Shown here: piece after piece, positions 39,149 to 50,391 of the stretch
Layout of the letters: every line of letters begins with the position of its first letter
Numbering within the stretch: the stretch's first letter is position 1
Assembly: GCF_004330295.1 (NCBI RefSeq)
Contig: NZ_SJOJ01000007.1
Location: 123,420 to 187,419, forward strand
Origin: Rahnella victoriana
Lineage (GTDB): Bacteria; Pseudomonadota; Gammaproteobacteria; Enterobacterales; Enterobacteriaceae
Direction of reading: 5' to 3'
Length of the DNA stretch: 64,000 bases
Translations under genes and position numbers: made by a program
The notes under the pieces: generated by a model
Database searches by the model: none
The model's input: only the letters and a program-made list of their open reading frames with translations
What the model was told of the DNA's origin: nothing

Positions 39149-39200
39149 ATTGCACCTTAAAATAAACATTATGTCATTAGTGATTACTTTAAGGTGCAAT
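39149..39200. promoter_or_regulatory. hipB operator, perfect 13-bp inverted repeat
   Basis: ATTGCACCTTAAA (39149-39161) and TTTAAGGTGCAAT (39188-39200) are exact reverse complements, 26 bases apart, with AT-rich promoter-like DNA between. One arm abuts the hipB start codon and overlaps its ribosome binding site. A typical autoregulatory layout for HipB. Confidence 0.75.
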
Positions 39201-39348
39201 GAAAACTAAGCAAGATAAAGTTTGGAGTGCTGCGGAAAGCCTGACCGCAGTCTTTATCCGGGTTTTGTTATTGGTTGATTTATAAGCACAAATAAAAAAG
39301 GAGCACTCCCTCACGGCAGCACTCCCTTTTTCACTTCTTTTTTAAACC

Positions 39349-41436
39349 TCAGCTTACCGACACTTTCCGGCGGCGTTTATCGAGGTCTTTAATCAGCTTA
39401 TTTACCTGCTCATCAGCGAACATCTCTTCGAGCGTGTGGGAAAGCTTACGGCGCCAGTTCGGGTATTCGTCGCTGGTGCCGGGCACGTTGACCGGTGCGT
39501 CCATGTCCAGCCAGTCTTCCGGTTGCAGGCCGAGCAAGGCACAGGCGCTGTCGGCGACGTAACGTTGCAGGCCACGATTCAGTACCGGGGTCATTTCCAT
39601 CAGTGCCGCTTTGCGTCCGGTTTTCTTCGGGATGCAGTCGTAATGATGTAAACCGTCGAGCAACCCCTGACGCGCACGGGCGCGGTCGGCGTACAGCTCC
39701 TGCAAAACGGCTTCGTCACGGTATAAACCGAGCGTTTTACCCAGCGCCAGATCGTCGCTTTGCCAGTAACCGCGCAGCGTCGGCAGGTCATGCGTGGTGA
39801 TGGTTGCCATCGCCTGCACCGGATATGACTGCGGCGCACGGAAATTGTTTTCCTCATCGCGCTCGAAATACAGCACCTTGTAGGAATACACGCCGCCTTC
39901 GCGCAGCTTACTGACGATTTCCACCGGTACGGTGCCCAGATCCTCGCCGATCACCATGCAGCGGTGACGCTGACTTTCCAGCGCCAGGATCGCCAGCAGA
40001 TCGTCCACCGGATATTGCACATAGGCGCCTTTATCCGCCGTTTCACCGGCCGGGATCCACCACAGGCGCAGCAGGGTCATCACATGATCGATACGCAACG
40101 CCCCGCAACTGGTCATGTTGGAACGCAGAAGATCGATAAACGGCTGATAGCCGCGTCTGACCATCACGTGCGGATCCATCGGACGCAGATCCCAGTTCTG
40201 GCCGAGCGGACCGAGAATGTCCGGCGGTGCGCCAACGGAGGCTTTCAGGCAATAGAGTTCGCCGTCGCCCCAGGTTTCAGACCCGCCCTGCACCACGCCG
40301 ACCGCCAGATCACGATACAGTCCCATCGGCATCTCGTGTTGCTGGCTGGTGTGATAGCACTGCGTAAACTGGGTTTCCGCCAGCCATTGCAGCCACAGGT
40401 AAAACTCCACGTCCTGCGCATGTTGTTCGCAGAAAGCGCGCACGGCCGGGCCGCGGGCGTCATGGTATTTTTCCGGCCAGCGGTTCCAGCCCAGCGCCAC
40501 ATCGCTCTCCTGCGCCAGATGCTCGTACAGCGCATCAAACGCCGCCTGTAAATACAGGCTTTCACCGCCCTGTTTGACGAAATGGCGCAGGGATTTCACC
40601 TGCGGATCCTGCGCCTTACGGCTCTGGAAATGTGCGTAAGCCAGACGCAGACCTTCTAATTTCAGCGGCATGACGCTGGCGTAATCCACCCAGTCGTTGG
40701 CGCGGACGGCCTGCAAACGCTGTTGCGTCACCGGCTGATGCCACCACTGTTGCGCCGCGTCGCTGAGACGAAAATCCTCCACCGCGCTGACGTCGATATA
40801 AATCACGTTCAGCCAGCGGCGGGACGACGGACTGTACGGGCTGGCCGCCACCGGATTGGCCGGATACAGCGCGTGGATCGGGTTCAGCCCTACAAACGCG
40901 CCACCGCGTTCGGCGACGTTTTTCAGCATCAGATTCAGATCGCCGAAATCGCCGATGCCCCAGTTGTTCTCCGAGCGCAGCGTATAAAGCTGCACGCAGG
41001 CGCCCCACAGTTTTTTACCGGCCAGCAGGGCGTCCGGTTCGTAACAGCGTTTCGGCGCGACAATCACCCGGCAATCCCACTGCTGTGCATCCTGCTTCAG
41101 CGTCAGCTGGTGATAACCGGTTGGGATTTTGCCCGGCAGCGCCAGCGTCATTTTGCCGCTGATGCGCCCGCTCTGCGTTGTGCCGCTTTCCAGTTTCAGT
41201 GTCCAGGCATACTCGCCTTCCCCGCCGACCGGCAATGCCAGACGGCTGCCGGTGACGAACACTTTGACCGCCGGGACCGGCGTGGCCGCCGGGCGTTTAC
41301 CGGCCACCCAGCCCATCGCCGACAACAGTTCACGCTTGGTTTCAGGGGCAATCGCCTGCTGCTTGCCATGCGCGTTAATGAAGCCAGAGGCAATCCCCGC
41401 CTCTCTGGCCGCCTGTTCCAGTGCTTTGTTCTCCAT
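39349..41436 (-). CDS. malQ: 4-alpha-glucanotransferase (amylomaltase)
   Basis: Disproportionates maltodextrins, producing glucose and longer chains for MalP. 695 aa (E. coli 694). GH77 motifs: SPYSPSSRRWLNVIYIDV, the nucleophile region ALRIDHVMTLLRLWWIP, the acid/base region VIGEDLGTVP, and THDLPTLRGYW. An N-terminal extension domain is present as in the E. coli enzyme. Second gene of malPQ, 9 bases after malP. I see no clear terminator after it; direct repeats AGCACTCCCT lie at 39302 and 39319. Confidence 0.96.
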   Translation of the reverse strand: MENKALEQAAREAGIASGFINAHGKQQAIAPETKRELLSAMGWVAGKRPAATPVPAVKVFVTGSRLALPVGGEGEYAWTLKLESGTTQSGRISGKMTLALPGKIPTGYHQLTLKQDAQQWDCRVIVAPKRCYEPDALLAGKKLWGACVQLYTLRSENNWGIGDFGDLNLMLKNVAERGGAFVGLNPIHALYPANPVAASPYSPSSRRWLNVIYIDVSAVEDFRLSDAAQQWWHQPVTQQRLQAVRANDWVDYASVMPLKLEGLRLAYAHFQSRKAQDPQVKSLRHFVKQGGESLYLQAAFDALYEHLAQESDVALGWNRWPEKYHDARGPAVRAFCEQHAQDVEFYLWLQWLAETQFTQCYHTSQQHEMPMGLYRDLAVGVVQGGSETWGDGELYCLKASVGAPPDILGPLGQNWDLRPMDPHVMVRRGYQPFIDLLRSNMTSCGALRIDHVMTLLRLWWIPAGETADKGAYVQYPVDDLLAILALESQRHRCMVIGEDLGTVPVEIVSKLREGGVYSYKVLYFERDEENNFRAPQSYPVQAMATITTHDLPTLRGYWQSDDLALGKTLGLYRDEAVLQELYADRARARQGLLDGLHHYDCIPKKTGRKAALMEMTPVLNRGLQRYVADSACALLGLQPEDWLDMDAPVNVPGTSDEYPNWRRKLSHTLEEMFADEQVNKLIKDLDKRRRKVSVS

Positions 41437-41445
41437 GCGGACTCC

Positions 41446-43851
41446 TTATCGCTTCGCCTGCCAGATCCGCTGCTGATAATCGCGGATCGAACGGTCGGAA
41501 CTGAACATCCCTACGCGGGCCGTGTTGAGGATTGTTTTACGCGTCCACTCATCCTGATCGCGATACAGCACGTCCACTTTCTGCTGCGCCGCGCAGTAAT
41601 CCGCAAAGTCCGCCAGCACCAGATACGGATCGCCGCCGCCCAGCAGGCTGTCGAGCATCAGGCTGAACGCCTGCTTGTCGCCATCGCTGAAGAAGCCGTT
41701 TTCCAGTTCTTTAAGGATCTTATCCAGATGCTTGTCTTTCTTACGGATTTTCAGCGGATCGTAACCTTTAGCCTGCAAGGCTTTTACCTGATCGACGGTA
41801 TTGCCGAAGATGAAGATGTTGTCTTCCCCGACCTCTTCGGCGATCTCGACGTTCGCTCCGTCGAGCGTGCCGACGGTCAGCGCGCCGTTCAGCGCCAGCT
41901 TCATGTTGCCGGTGCCGGACGCTTCTTTACCGGCAGTCGAAATCTGCTCGGACACGTCAGCCGCCGGGATCATCAGTTCGGCCACGGACACGCGGTAATC
42001 CGGGATAAACACCACTTTGATGCGGTCGCGGACCCGCGGATCGTTATTCACTTTTTCCGCCACTTTGTTGATGGCGTAAATGATGTTTTTCGCCAGGTAA
42101 TAACCCGGTGCGGCTTTCGCGCCGAACAGGAAGACGCGCGGCACCATGTCCATGTCCGGATTATCGCGCAACTGGCGGTACAGCGACAAAATGTGCAGCA
42201 GGTTGAGATGCTGACGTTTGTATTCATGCAGGCGTTTGATCTGCACATCGAAAATCGCGTCCGGGTTGAGCGTCAGCCCCATGACGTTTTTCACATAACC
42301 GGCCAGTTTGATTTTGTTCTGGCGCTTAATCGCCTGATAACGCTGACGGAATTTTTTATTCTCCGCAGAACTTTCCAGCCCTTTCAGCGCATCGAGATTG
42401 TTCACCCATTCGGTTTTCAGCGTGTCGTCAATCAGTGAAGACAACGCCGGGTTGCACTGTTTCAGCCAGCGGCGTGGCGTGATGCCGTTGGTGACGTTAT
42501 GGAATTTGTTCGGCCACAACTGGTGATATTCCGGGAACAGATCTTTCACCACCAGCTCGGAATGCAGCGCCGCGACACCGTTCACCGCAAAGCCGCTGAC
42601 CACGCACAGATTAGCCATGCGCACCTGTTTGTTCTGGTGAACTGACAGTTTCTCCCACACCGCTTTGTCGCCCGGCCACTGTTTGTCGACCACTTTTTTG
42701 AAGCGGGCGTTGATGGCTTTGATCAGCGAGAAATGGCGCGGCAGCAGGCTGCGCACCAGTTTTTCATCCCAGCACTCCAGCGCTTCCGGCATCAGCGTGT
42801 GGTTGGTGTAGGCAAACGTCTGGCTGGTGATCGCCCAGGCGGCGTCCCATTCCAGCTGGTGTTCGTCGAGCAAAATACGCAGCAGTTCAGGAATGGCGAT
42901 GGTCGGGTGCGTGTCGTTGAGCTGGATAACTTCGAATTTCGGTAAATCTTCAATTTTGCGGCCGAGGAAATGATGACGGCGCAGGATATCGCCGACGGAA
43001 CAGGCGCACTGGAAATACTGCTGCATCAGGCGCAGGCGTTTACCGGCGTCATGATTGTCATTCGGATACAGCACTTTGGTGAGCTTCGCGGCATCAATGC
43101 CTTTCTGCTCCGCTTTGAGGAATTCGCCGTCGTTAAACAGCGTCAGGTCAAACGGATGCACGTCGGTGGCCTGCCACAGACGCAGCGGCTGGGTGACCCC
43201 GTTTTGGTAACCGACCACCGGCAGATCCCAGGCTTCACCGCGCAGGGTGAACGCCGGATGCCACTGTTCTTCGCCCTTTTCGTTTTTCGTCAGCTTGCCG
43301 CCAAAGGCGACATCGACGGACAGCGAACTGTTGTGGCGGAACCACGGATAGCTTTCGCGGTGCCAGTTATCCGGCGCTTCCTGCTGTTTGCCTTCGCTGA
43401 AGGACTGACGGAATAAACCGTACTGATAGTTCAGGCCGTAGCCGGTCGCCGGTTGCCCGACGGTGGCCATCGAATCGAGGAAACAGGCCGCCAGACGGCC
43501 TAATCCGCCATTCCCCAGCGCCGGATCGGTTTCCTGCTCCAGCACGTCAGCCAGCTCGACACCCTGTTCTTTCAGCGCCTGACTGACCGTGTCATACCAG
43601 CCGAGATTAATCAGGTTATTCGCGGTCAGGCGCCCGATGAGGAATTCCATCGAAATGTAGTTAACGTGGCGCTGCGGCTGTTTCGTGTCTTCTGGCGCGG
43701 GCTGCGCGCTCAGTTGTTCGGATAATGCGGCACTGGTGGCCTGCCACCACTGATGCGGAGTCATATCCTGTGCCTGTTGCAAACCGAACCCCTGCCACTG
43801 GCGTTTCAGCGCGGCTAAAAACTGTGTCTTATCCAAAGTCACCTGCATCAC
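41446..43851 (-). CDS. malP: Maltodextrin phosphorylase
   Basis: Phosphorolyses maltodextrins to glucose-1-phosphate using pyridoxal phosphate. 801 aa (E. coli 797). Motifs: [51 protein letters not shown], and the PLP-lysine motif [12 protein letters not shown]. First gene of malPQ, divergent from malT. Two adjacent ATG codons are possible starts. Confidence 0.97.
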   Translation of the reverse strand: MMQVTLDKTQFLAALKRQWQGFGLQQAQDMTPHQWWQATSAALSEQLSAQPAPEDTKQPQRHVNYISMEFLIGRLTANNLINLGWYDTVSQALKEQGVELADVLEQETDPALGNGGLGRLAACFLDSMATVGQPATGYGLNYQYGLFRQSFSEGKQQEAPDNWHRESYPWFRHNSSLSVDVAFGGKLTKNEKGEEQWHPAFTLRGEAWDLPVVGYQNGVTQPLRLWQATDVHPFDLTLFNDGEFLKAEQKGIDAAKLTKVLYPNDNHDAGKRLRLMQQYFQCACSVGDILRRHHFLGRKIEDLPKFEVIQLNDTHPTIAIPELLRILLDEHQLEWDAAWAITSQTFAYTNHTLMPEALECWDEKLVRSLLPRHFSLIKAINARFKKVVDKQWPGDKAVWEKLSVHQNKQVRMANLCVVSGFAVNGVAALHSELVVKDLFPEYHQLWPNKFHNVTNGITPRRWLKQCNPALSSLIDDTLKTEWVNNLDALKGLESSAENKKFRQRYQAIKRQNKIKLAGYVKNVMGLTLNPDAIFDVQIKRLHEYKRQHLNLLHILSLYRQLRDNPDMDMVPRVFLFGAKAAPGYYLAKNIIYAINKVAEKVNNDPRVRDRIKVVFIPDYRVSVAELMIPAADVSEQISTAGKEASGTGNMKLALNGALTVGTLDGANVEIAEEVGEDNIFIFGNTVDQVKALQAKGYDPLKIRKKDKHLDKILKELENGFFSDGDKQAFSLMLDSLLGGGDPYLVLADFADYCAAQQKVDVLYRDQDEWTRKTILNTARVGMFSSDRSIRDYQQRIWQAKR

Positions 43852-43928
43852 ATGCCTCTTTATCCGGAAATTTGTTGGGAAAGTCTGATGTTGATTATCA
43901 CTATGCTGACGCGTGTGTCGGTGAGCAG

Positions 43929-44040
43929 CATCATCCCGCCAAAGATTAGGCAGGGAGGAGAAACGGGGCGTAGCCGGAGGAGACGGGGCATCAGGGCGAA
44001 TGCCCGAAAATTTGTATTAAGAAGTGTGATGCAGAGCAAC
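43929..44040. promoter_or_regulatory. malP-malT divergent control region: MalT-like boxes and CRP site
   Basis: GGGATGA (read on the minus strand at 43931-43937) and GGGAGGAG (43953-43960) and GGAGGAG (43976-43982) on the plus strand resemble MalT boxes. TGTGATGCAGAGCAAC at 44025-44040 resembles the CRP site of the E. coli malT promoter (TGTGACACAGTGCAAA), about 130 bases before the malT start. The 319-base gap has no gene. Confidence 0.5.
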
Positions 44041-44170
44041 TTAACGGCATGTAAAAACGTAACATTCTTGCAATCAATGTTTCAAAGGAGGACTTTAGAA
44101 AAAGTGATTAATTACACGCTGTGAAATAAATAACGCCCCTTCTGTCTTTCTGTCAAAAGAATCGAAAAAA

Positions 44171-46897
44171 ATGCTGATCCCGTCAAAATTGAGCCGCCCG
44201 GTGCGGCAGCAAAATACAGTGGTTCGCGAGCGTCTTCTGACCAGGCTCTCGACTGCGCCCAATTATCGTCTGACCCTGGTCGCCAGTCCGGCGGGCTATG
44301 GTAAAACGACACTGGTGGCGCACTGGGCAGCAGGTAAAAGCGATCTCGGCTGGTATTCTCTTGATGAAAGCGACAACCAGCCGGAGCGGTTTGCCAGCTA
44401 TCTGATTGCGGCGGTACAGCAGGCGTGCGGCGGGCATTGCGTGAAAAGCGAGGCGCTGAGCCTCAAGCATCAGTACGCCAGTTTACCGGCGCTGTTTGCC
44501 CAGCTTTTTGTCGAGCTTTCCGACTGGCATAGCCCGCTGTTGCTGGTCATTGACGATTATCATCTGATTTCCAATGACGCCATTCATGAAGGCATGCGTT
44601 TTTTCCTGCGTCATCAGCCGGAGAACCTGTCGCTGGTGGTGCTCTCGCGCACCCTGCCGCCGCTGGGCATCGCCAATATGCGTGTGCGGGATCAACTGCT
44701 GGAACTCAACGCCTCACATCTGGCGTTTACTCATCCCGAAACCCAGCAGTTTTTCGATAACCGGCTGAAAGACCCGATTGATCAGGCAGACAGCGGACGC
44801 CTTTGTGATGAAGTCGCAGGCTGGGCCACCGCGCTCCAGCTGATCGCCCTGTCGGCACGCCAGTCCTCCCACTCTTCACAGCATTCGACCCAGCAATCCG
44901 CGCGCAAACTGGCCGGACTCAATGCCAGTCATCTGTCGGAATATCTGGTGGATGAAGTGCTGAATCGCGTTGACGCGCCGACCCGTGACTTTTTACTGCG
45001 CTGCTCGCTGCTGCGCTCAATGAATGATGCGCTGATCGTGCGCCTGACCGGCAGCGAAAATGGTCAGCAGCGTCTGGAAGAACTGGAGCGTCAGGGATTA
45101 TTCATCAACCGGATGGATGACAGCGGCGAATGGTTTAACTTCCACCCGCTGTTTGCCACTTTCCTGCGCCAGCGTTGTCAGTGGGAACTGGCGACCGAAC
45201 TGCCCGCCATTCACCGCGCGGCGGCAGAAGGCTGGCTGGCGCAAGGCTTCCCGGCCGAAGCCATTCATCACGCGCTGGGGGCGGAAGACACCAATATGCT
45301 GCGCGATATTCTGCTGCAACATGCCTGGTCGTTGTTCAATCAGAGCGAACTGGCGTTGCTGGAAGAGTGTCTGGCGGCGCTGCCTTACGACCGGCTGATC
45401 CAGAACCCGAAACTGGTGTTGTTACAGGCGTGGCTGGCGCAAAGTCAGCACCGTTATGCCGAAGTGGAAGCCTTGCTGGTGCGCGCGGAAAGCGAAATGC
45501 AGCAGCGTAATATCGTCATGGAACAGGAACTGGCGGCAGAATTTGATGCCCTGCGCGCGCAGGTGGCGATCAACGATGGCCGTCAGGATGAGGCGGAAAA
45601 ACTGGCCGCCGACGCCCTGCGTTATCTGCCGTATGAAAGTTATTACAGCCGCATTGTGGCGACGTCGGTCACCGGCGAAATCCAGCACTGCAAAGGCGAT
45701 CTGACCCGCGCCCTGCCGCTGATGCAACAAACCGAACAGATTGCCCGCCGATACGAGGCCTATCATTACGCCCTCTGGGCGCTGTTGCAGCAGAGTGAAA
45801 TCCTGATTGCACAGGGCTTTTTGCAGGCCGCGTTCGAGATGCAGGATCGCGCCTTTGAACTGGTGCGCGAACAGCATCTTGAGCAGTTGCCGATGCACGA
45901 ATTTTTACTGCGTCTGCGTTCACAATTGCTGTGGTCGTGGTCGCGCCTTGATGACGCCGAAGAAGCCGCCCGTCAGGGGCTGAGCGTGCTGACTAACTTC
46001 CAGCCGCAACAACAGTTGCAGTGTCTGGCGATGCTGGCGAAATGCTCGCTGGCGCGTGGTCAGCTCGACAATGCCCATCATCATCTGCAACGCTGCGAAA
46101 CGCTGCTGAAAACCGGTCAGTATCATATCGACTGGCTGACCAATACCGACAAGCCGCGGGTGATTTACTGGCAGATGATCGGCGATAAAACCGCGGCGCG
46201 GCAGTGGCTGCAACAGGCGCGCAAACCCGACATGGCCGACAACCATTTCCAGCAAGGCCAGTGGCGCAATATTGCCCGCGTGCAGATTTTGCTGGAGAAG
46301 TTTGATGAAGCCGAAGTGGTGCTTGATGAACTGAATCAGAACGCCCGCCAGTTGCGCCTGACCAGTGATCTCAACCGTAACCTGCTGCTAAGCAATTTGC
46401 TGTACTGGCATACCGGCCGCAAAAGTGATGCCCAGCGGGTGCTGATTGAAGCCCTGACGCTGGCGAACCGCACCGGTTTTGTCAGCCATTTCGTCATTGA
46501 AGGCGAAATGATGGCGCAACAGCTGCGTCAGCTGATCCAGCTCAATCTGCTGCCGGAACTGGAACAGCGTCGCGCCCAGCAAATTCTGCGCGAAATTAAC
46601 CAGCATCATCGTCATAAGTTTGCCCATTTCGACGAAGGCTTCGTGAACAAACTGCTGACCCATCCGCAGGTGCCGGAACTGATCCGCACCAGCCCGCTGA
46701 CTCAGCGCGAATGGCAGGTTCTGGGGCTGATCTACTCCGGTTACAGCAATGACCAGATTGCCGGTGAGCTGGACGTGGCCTCCACCACCATCAAAACGCA
46801 CATCCGAAATCTGTATCAGAAACTGGGCGTCGCACACCGTCAGGAAGCGGTGCAGCAGGCGCAGCATCTGTTACAGGTCATGGGGTACGGCGCGTAA
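44171..46897 (+). CDS. malT: Maltotriose- and ATP-dependent transcriptional activator MalT
   Basis: 908 aa (E. coli 901) STAND-family activator of all mal operons. The N-terminal nucleotide-binding domain has Walker [10 protein letters not shown] (about 39-47) and the Walker B-type [12 protein letters not shown] winged-helix and superhelical TPR-like sensor domain follows (to about 800). The C-terminal LuxR-type helix-turn-helix is [24 protein letters not shown] and [17 protein letters not shown]. Start ATG 44171 gives [12 protein letters not shown], identical to E. coli. Confidence 0.97.
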   Translation: MLIPSKLSRPVRQQNTVVRERLLTRLSTAPNYRLTLVASPAGYGKTTLVAHWAAGKSDLGWYSLDESDNQPERFASYLIAAVQQACGGHCVKSEALSLKHQYASLPALFAQLFVELSDWHSPLLLVIDDYHLISNDAIHEGMRFFLRHQPENLSLVVLSRTLPPLGIANMRVRDQLLELNASHLAFTHPETQQFFDNRLKDPIDQADSGRLCDEVAGWATALQLIALSARQSSHSSQHSTQQSARKLAGLNASHLSEYLVDEVLNRVDAPTRDFLLRCSLLRSMNDALIVRLTGSENGQQRLEELERQGLFINRMDDSGEWFNFHPLFATFLRQRCQWELATELPAIHRAAAEGWLAQGFPAEAIHHALGAEDTNMLRDILLQHAWSLFNQSELALLEECLAALPYDRLIQNPKLVLLQAWLAQSQHRYAEVEALLVRAESEMQQRNIVMEQELAAEFDALRAQVAINDGRQDEAEKLAADALRYLPYESYYSRIVATSVTGEIQHCKGDLTRALPLMQQTEQIARRYEAYHYALWALLQQSEILIAQGFLQAAFEMQDRAFELVREQHLEQLPMHEFLLRLRSQLLWSWSRLDDAEEAARQGLSVLTNFQPQQQLQCLAMLAKCSLARGQLDNAHHHLQRCETLLKTGQYHIDWLTNTDKPRVIYWQMIGDKTAARQWLQQARKPDMADNHFQQGQWRNIARVQILLEKFDEAEVVLDELNQNARQLRLTSDLNRNLLLSNLLYWHTGRKSDAQRVLIEALTLANRTGFVSHFVIEGEMMAQQLRQLIQLNLLPELEQRRAQQILREINQHHRHKFAHFDEGFVNKLLTHPQVPELIRTSPLTQREWQVLGLIYSGYSNDQIAGELDVASTTIKTHIRNLYQKLGVAHRQEAVQQAQHLLQVMGYGA

Positions 46898-47148
46898 ATT
46901 CCCTTCAACAATCCCGGTGATATTTCTACTTTTCATAACACATCAGCGAAATAAGTTGATGTGTTATGCCTATTTTTCATTAGCGAACATTTTTCGCTCA
47001 AAAATAAAATCCGGTGATATAATGTGACAATCATCACATTTTTGTAATTCACCATTTCTTCAGTAAAGCCCGGTGCCAACCCGTTGTCGCAGCCTTCCGG
47101 CTGATTGTGGCTTCGCGCAAGCGGCTGTAGTGAGTAAGGATTTTATCG

Positions 47149-47433
47149 ATGGGTACATTAACTGCCGGGATTTTAATGATGCGCTGGGAACTGCTGAGCG
47201 CCTTTTTGATGTTCTGCACCAGCCAGCTGAATATTGTGTGTCGCCAGTCCAGCCGGAATACCATGGCTTTCGTTTGCAGTGGTGTCGGTCTGACCGTGAC
47301 CTGCTTCTTCGTCATGAGCCTGATGGGCATGAGCTACGATGCCGCCGCCGTGGCGCAATTCTGGGCAAACACCAAAGACGTCTTCTTTGACGTGATGAGC
47401 AAAACCCCGACCGATATGTCTTACTACTATTAA
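47149..47433 (+). CDS. yjcB: YjcB family small membrane protein
   Basis: 94 aa starting MGTLTAGILMMRWELLSAFLMF, with AAGGA 8 bases before the ATG. Two or three hydrophobic segments (about 5-25 and 42-65). The N-terminus and spacing match E. coli YjcB (MATLTTGVVLLRWQLLSAVM). The family has no known function. Monocistronic with its own terminator. Confidence 0.75.
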   Translation: MGTLTAGILMMRWELLSAFLMFCTSQLNIVCRQSSRNTMAFVCSGVGLTVTCFFVMSLMGMSYDAAAVAQFWANTKDVFFDVMSKTPTDMSYYY

Positions 47434-47469
47434 TCCGATGACCTGAACGGTTATTGCGAATTATGCCCG

Positions 47470-47496
47470 GGCAGAACAATGCGTTCTGCCTTTTTT
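47470..47496 (+). terminator. Terminator after yjcB
   Basis: Stem GGCAGAAC (47470-47477) / GTTCTGCC (47483-47490), then TTTTTT. The rest of the gap to bglX (47497-47812) is AT-rich with no gene seen. Confidence 0.88.
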
Positions 47497-47812
47497 ATTG
47501 CCTGTCCTTTTCCCTGCCGCCGCATTGATGTTTATTTGTTCAGCGGTATATCACCTAATCCTAAATTTAAAAATTTGCGTGGCATATCGACTGTCTTCTT
47601 GTATCTGTCATGCGGATTACCTGTAAATTGCAGGCTGTCCCGAAGGATAAAAAGATATTGTGCGCAGGCCATAAACTATTCATTGCTAATAGTTGAACGG
47701 TCGTATTAGATTCTCACATTATGTTTTTCTTAGAATGATCATTGCTTTGTTTGCTTCAGGCTGCTGAATTTTCTCTGATTTGGCTCCCCTGCTTATGGCT
47801 GAAGGAATTCCG

Positions 47813-50110
47813 ATGAATACGCATCACATGCTTGGCGCGTTCGTGTTACTGGTAAGTTCTGCTTCTACATTTGCCGTTGAAACAACGGGTATCCCTCAGG
47901 ATCAGGTAAAAGAGCGCAACGCGTTCATTGCCGACCTGATGAAAAAAATGACCCTTGATGAAAAAATCGGTCAGCTGAATCTGGTGACTGTGGGGACGGA
48001 TTATCCGAAAGAAGCCATCATGGCCGATATCCGCGCCGGTAAAGTCGGCGGTGTGTTTAACACGGTGACCAAACCCGATATCCGTCGTCTTCAGGACGAA
48101 GTGAAATACAGCCGCCTGAAAATCCCTCCTTTCTATGCCTATGACGTGGTCCACGGCCAGCGCACGATTTTCCCGATCAGCCTTGGCCTTGCCGCCAGCT
48201 GGGATATGCAGGCCGTCGCCACCAGCGCCCGTATTTCTGCGCTGGAAACCGCCGCCGATGGTCTGAACATGACCTTCTCGCCGATGGTGGATATCACCCG
48301 TGATCCGCGCTGGGGCCGTGTGTCCGAAGGCTTTGGCGAAGATACCTACCTGACCTCGCGTCTCGCTCATGAAATGGTTACCGGTTATCAGGGCAAAGAC
48401 CCGTCTGCGCCGGACGCCGTGATGGCTAACGTCAAACACTATGCGCTGTACGGTGCCGTCGAAGGTGGCCGCGAATACAACACCGTGGACATGAGCCTGA
48501 CCCGCATGTTCAACGATTACATGCCGCCTTATAAAGCAGCAGTCGATGCCGGTGCCGGTGGGGTGATGGTGGCGCTGAACAGCGTGAACGGCATTCCTGC
48601 CACCTCAAACACCTGGCTGCTGAAAGATATCCTGCGCGACGACTGGCAGTTCAAGGGCCTGACCGTCAGCGACCACGGTGCCATCGGCGGGCTGGTCAAA
48701 CACGGCGTGGCCGAAGACGATCGTCAGGCGGCCGCGATGGCGCTGAAAGCCGGTGTCGATATGGACATGGCCGACAATATGTACGGTAAGTACCTGAAAG
48801 GTTTACTCGCCGACGGTCTGGTCAGCCAGCAAGACATTGACCGCGCCGTGCGTGACGTCCTGGCCGCGAAATGGGACATGGGGCTGTTTGTCGATGAATA
48901 TCGCCATTTAGGCCCGCAGTCGAGTGACCCGGCAGACACCAACGCCGAAAGCCGTCTGCATCGTCAGGAAGCCCGCGAAGTGGCGCGGACCTCGCTGGTG
49001 CTGCTGAAAAATAGCAACCAGACATTGCCGTTACAGAAAAAAGGCACCATTGCCGTGATCGGCGCGCTGGCTGACAGCAAACGCGACGTGATGGGGAGCT
49101 GGTCGGCAGCCGGTAAAGCGGCACAGGCCGTGACCGTGTTGCAGGGCATGAAAGACGTGCTCGGCGATCAGGGCACTATCTTGTATGCGCGTGGCGCGAA
49201 CGTCACCAACGATCAGGGAATGGTGGATTTCCTCAACTCTTACGACAAACAAGTGATCAACGATCCGCGTAAACCGCAGGAAATGATCGACGAAGCGGTG
49301 AAAACGGCGGAGAAATCTGACGTCGTGGTCGCGGTAGTGGGCGAAGCGCAGGGCATGGCACACGAAGCCTCCAGCCGTTCTGACATCAACATTCCGCAGA
49401 GCCAGCGTGACCTGCTGAAAGCCCTGAAAGCCACCGGTAAACCGCTGGTGATCGTGCTGATGAATGGCCGTCCGCTGACGCTGACATGGGAGAATGAGAT
49501 CTCTGACGCCATGCTGGAAACCTGGTTCAGCGGCACCGAAGGCGGCCATGCCATTGCCGATGTCCTGTTTGGCGATTACAACCCGTCCGGCAAATTGCCG
49601 ATGACCTTCCCGCGCTCTGTCGGGCAAATCCCGCTGTATAACAGCGTGCTCAATACCGGTCGTCCATTTAATGCGCAGCATCCGGATAAATACACCACCC
49701 GTTATTTCGATATCACCAACGGTCCGCTGTTCCCGTTTGGCTATGGCCTGAGCTACACCAGCTTCAGCGTCTCTGACGTGAGCGTGTCCTCTTCCACCAT
49801 GGATGCGAAACATCCGCTGACCGCCAGCGTAACGGTGAAAAACACCGGTAAAGTCAGCGGTGCCACTATCGTGCAGATGTACCTGCAGGATGTGACCGCC
49901 TCGATCAGCCGTCCGGTGAAAGAGCTGAAGAACTTCGAAAAAATCAATCTGCAACCGGGCGAAGAGAAAATCGTTACATTTGCCATCAATGAAAAAGATT
50001 TACGTTTTTACAACGACAAGTTGAAATGGGCGTCTGAACCTGGAAAGTTCAATGTATTCGTAGGGTTAGATTCTCAGGATGTGAAACAAAGCAGCTTCCT
50101 GCTGAAATAA
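47813..50110 (+). CDS. bglX: Periplasmic beta-glucosidase BglX
   Basis: GH3 glycosidase, 765 aa from the ATG at 47813 (GAAGGA upstream), the same length as E. coli BglX. An in-frame start at 47780 would place 11 residues before the signal peptide. Signal peptide ends near STFA. Conserved blocks are MTLDEKIGQLNLV, YDVVHGQRTIFPISLGLAASW, DPRWGRVSEGFGEDTYL, the nucleophile motif TVSDHGA, the linker domain GEAQGMAHEASSRSDI and the C-terminal fibronectin-III-like domain. Expected to release glucose from beta-glucosides. Confidence 0.96.
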   Translation: MNTHHMLGAFVLLVSSASTFAVETTGIPQDQVKERNAFIADLMKKMTLDEKIGQLNLVTVGTDYPKEAIMADIRAGKVGGVFNTVTKPDIRRLQDEVKYSRLKIPPFYAYDVVHGQRTIFPISLGLAASWDMQAVATSARISALETAADGLNMTFSPMVDITRDPRWGRVSEGFGEDTYLTSRLAHEMVTGYQGKDPSAPDAVMANVKHYALYGAVEGGREYNTVDMSLTRMFNDYMPPYKAAVDAGAGGVMVALNSVNGIPATSNTWLLKDILRDDWQFKGLTVSDHGAIGGLVKHGVAEDDRQAAAMALKAGVDMDMADNMYGKYLKGLLADGLVSQQDIDRAVRDVLAAKWDMGLFVDEYRHLGPQSSDPADTNAESRLHRQEAREVARTSLVLLKNSNQTLPLQKKGTIAVIGALADSKRDVMGSWSAAGKAAQAVTVLQGMKDVLGDQGTILYARGANVTNDQGMVDFLNSYDKQVINDPRKPQEMIDEAVKTAEKSDVVVAVVGEAQGMAHEASSRSDINIPQSQRDLLKALKATGKPLVIVLMNGRPLTLTWENEISDAMLETWFSGTEGGHAIADVLFGDYNPSGKLPMTFPRSVGQIPLYNSVLNTGRPFNAQHPDKYTTRYFDITNGPLFPFGYGLSYTSFSVSDVSVSSSTMDAKHPLTASVTVKNTGKVSGATIVQMYLQDVTASISRPVKELKNFEKINLQPGEEKIVTFAINEKDLRFYNDKLKWASEPGKFNVFVGLDSQDVKQSSFLLK

Positions 50111-50113
50111 TAC

Positions 50114-50137
50114 ACCGGGCCTGAAATCAGGCCCGGT
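50114..50137 (+). terminator. Hairpin after bglX
   Basis: Perfect 11-bp stem ACCGGGCCTGA/TCAGGCCCGGT with a minimal loop and no T-run. It could end transcription with help from Rho or protect the 3' end. Confidence 0.5.
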
Positions 50138-50391
50138 ACACAGTCAAAAACCTTCTCTCGCAGGCGGACATCCGGCAACGGTGCCCGCCTGTTCTGAGCA
50201 GTAATTTCTGTCTGGCGACTGGATATATAACCGACAGTTGCTAACCTTAAATTCAATGTGTTACGCCCTCCTGACCTGATCCGCGCTTGCGGAGCGGTGC
50301 GGGTGTGCTGAACAGAGTAAGCTCCGTCTGTGCTGACTGTCGCCATGTCGCCACACTGGCGGCGTATAGCGTTCTTTGCGGAGAAACATTC

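Noticed and set aside
40723..42438. 571-codon open frame on the plus strand opposite malQ and malP
   Set aside because: Antisense shadow of two certain genes. The product is Arg/His/Gln-rich with no motif and spans the malP-malQ junction.
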